A stretch of DNA of 6,443 nt from a bacterium (GTDB taxonomy: Bacteria; Patescibacteriota; Gracilibacteria; UBA1369; GCA-2718715): contig JAUHYY010000061.1 of the NCBI GenBank assembly GCA_030426295.1, positions 1 through 6,443 of the forward strand, given 5' to 3'. The position numbers and the translations under genes are program-made. Below the pieces are notes generated by a model. The model was given only the letters and a program-made list of their open reading frames with translations, made no database searches and was not told where the DNA came from. Shown here piece after piece: positions 6,171 through 6,443 of this stretch (its first letter is position 1; each line of letters opens with the position of its first letter).

Positions 6171-6443
6171 CTACTTAGCAGCTAAATAATTTTGGTTTGC
6201 TTGTTCCCAGTTTAGTACATTCCAGAATGCTGAAACGTAGTCTGGTCTTCGGTTTTGGTAGTGAAGGTAGTATGCGTGTTCCCATACGTCGAGACCGATT
6301 ACTGGCTTTAGTCCGAGTTCAAGCGGTGTGTCTTGATTTGCAGATGAGTGAACTTTAAGAGCACCTGATTGGTCTACTGAAAGCCAAGCCCATCCTGATC
6401 CGAATCTAGTAGCAGCGGCTGCGTTGAATTGTTCAGTCAGGTT
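6171..6443 (-). CDS. sodA: Fe/Mn superoxide dismutase, C-terminal 90 residues (5' end outside window)
   Basis: Superoxide dismutase converts superoxide to oxygen and hydrogen peroxide. The visible C-terminal alpha/beta domain contains FGSGWAWL (14-21 of the fragment), SANQDTPL (34-41) and the metal-ligand motif DVWEHAYYL (52-60), with the ligands Asp52 and His56. QNRRPDYV and FWNVLNWE follow. The Gln of SANQD in the C-terminal domain is typical of manganese-type enzymes, whereas iron enzymes usually have Ala or similar there and take the Gln from the N-terminal domain. I therefore favour a Mn or cambialistic enzyme, subject to seeing the N-terminal half. The residue after YYL is His, where Asp, Lys or Asn are more usual. 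The protein ends in AAK with a TAG stop. It lies 25 bp upstream of the lipoprotein gene. A signal peptide, if any, is beyond the window. Confidence 0.96.
   Translation of the reverse strand, partial: NLTEQFNAAAATRFGSGWAWLSVDQSGALKVHSSANQDTPLELGLKPVIGLDVWEHAYYLHYQNRRPDYVSAFWNVLNWEQANQNYLAAK

Noticed and set aside
1..6443. Recoding of TGA (as glycine, as in Gracilibacteria/Absconditabacteria)
   Set aside because: TGA is not used as a stop in the seven genes with visible ends, but no in-frame TGA occurs in mutL, mutS, lexA or yebC either, which recoding would predict.

Overview
The window is a compact, AT-rich bacterial stretch built around DNA repair. It carries a mismatch-repair cluster (mutL, a small YqfO-like gene, mutS), the SOS repressor lexA followed by a tiny ORF, yebC, and a stress/envelope pair (a small lipoprotein and a Fe/Mn superoxide dismutase). 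The genes use the standard code: long reading frames contain no internal TGA, and every stop seen is TAA or TAG. Junctions are tight, with stop codons that overlap or abut. None of the seven visible start codons has a recognisable Shine-Dalgarno sequence. The YebC N-terminus, the small compact genes and the missing Shine-Dalgarno sites suggest a member of the Candidate Phyla Radiation (Patescibacteria), but this is inference and no rRNA is present to prove it.

Layout. mutL (minus strand) runs off the left edge; only its N-terminal 368 residues are visible. A 43-bp divergent intergenic region separates it from a 107-residue YqfO-family gene and mutS on the plus strand, which are 8 bp apart and probably co-transcribed. 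mutS ends head-on against a minus-strand 42-codon ORF whose stop overlaps the mutS stop. That ORF lies 9 bp downstream of lexA and in the same frame. The 110-bp region between lexA and the divergent yebC holds the best regulatory signal in the window: a near-consensus sigma-70 promoter for lexA whose -10 element sits inside a perfect 6-bp-arm inverted repeat (CTCACC-N9-GGTGAG). It is an obvious candidate autoregulatory LexA operator and does not match the E. coli or Bacillus SOS boxes. yebC then converges, with a 1-bp gap, on a secreted cysteine-containing lipoprotein (possibly GerMN-like). A manganese-type superoxide dismutase lies upstream of the lipoprotein and is cut by the right edge.

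How the genes fit together. MutS recognises mismatches and MutL couples recognition to downstream repair; the two are transcribed divergently from one short region. LexA represses the DNA-damage response and probably its own promoter; the small ORF behind it would share that control. YebC is a translation-associated/regulatory factor with its own short promoter. The dismutase and lipoprotein form a separate minus-strand pair. No mobile element, CRISPR array, tRNA or rRNA was seen. Apart from the candidate operator and the lexA-linked small ORF, the content is mostly conserved housekeeping genes.
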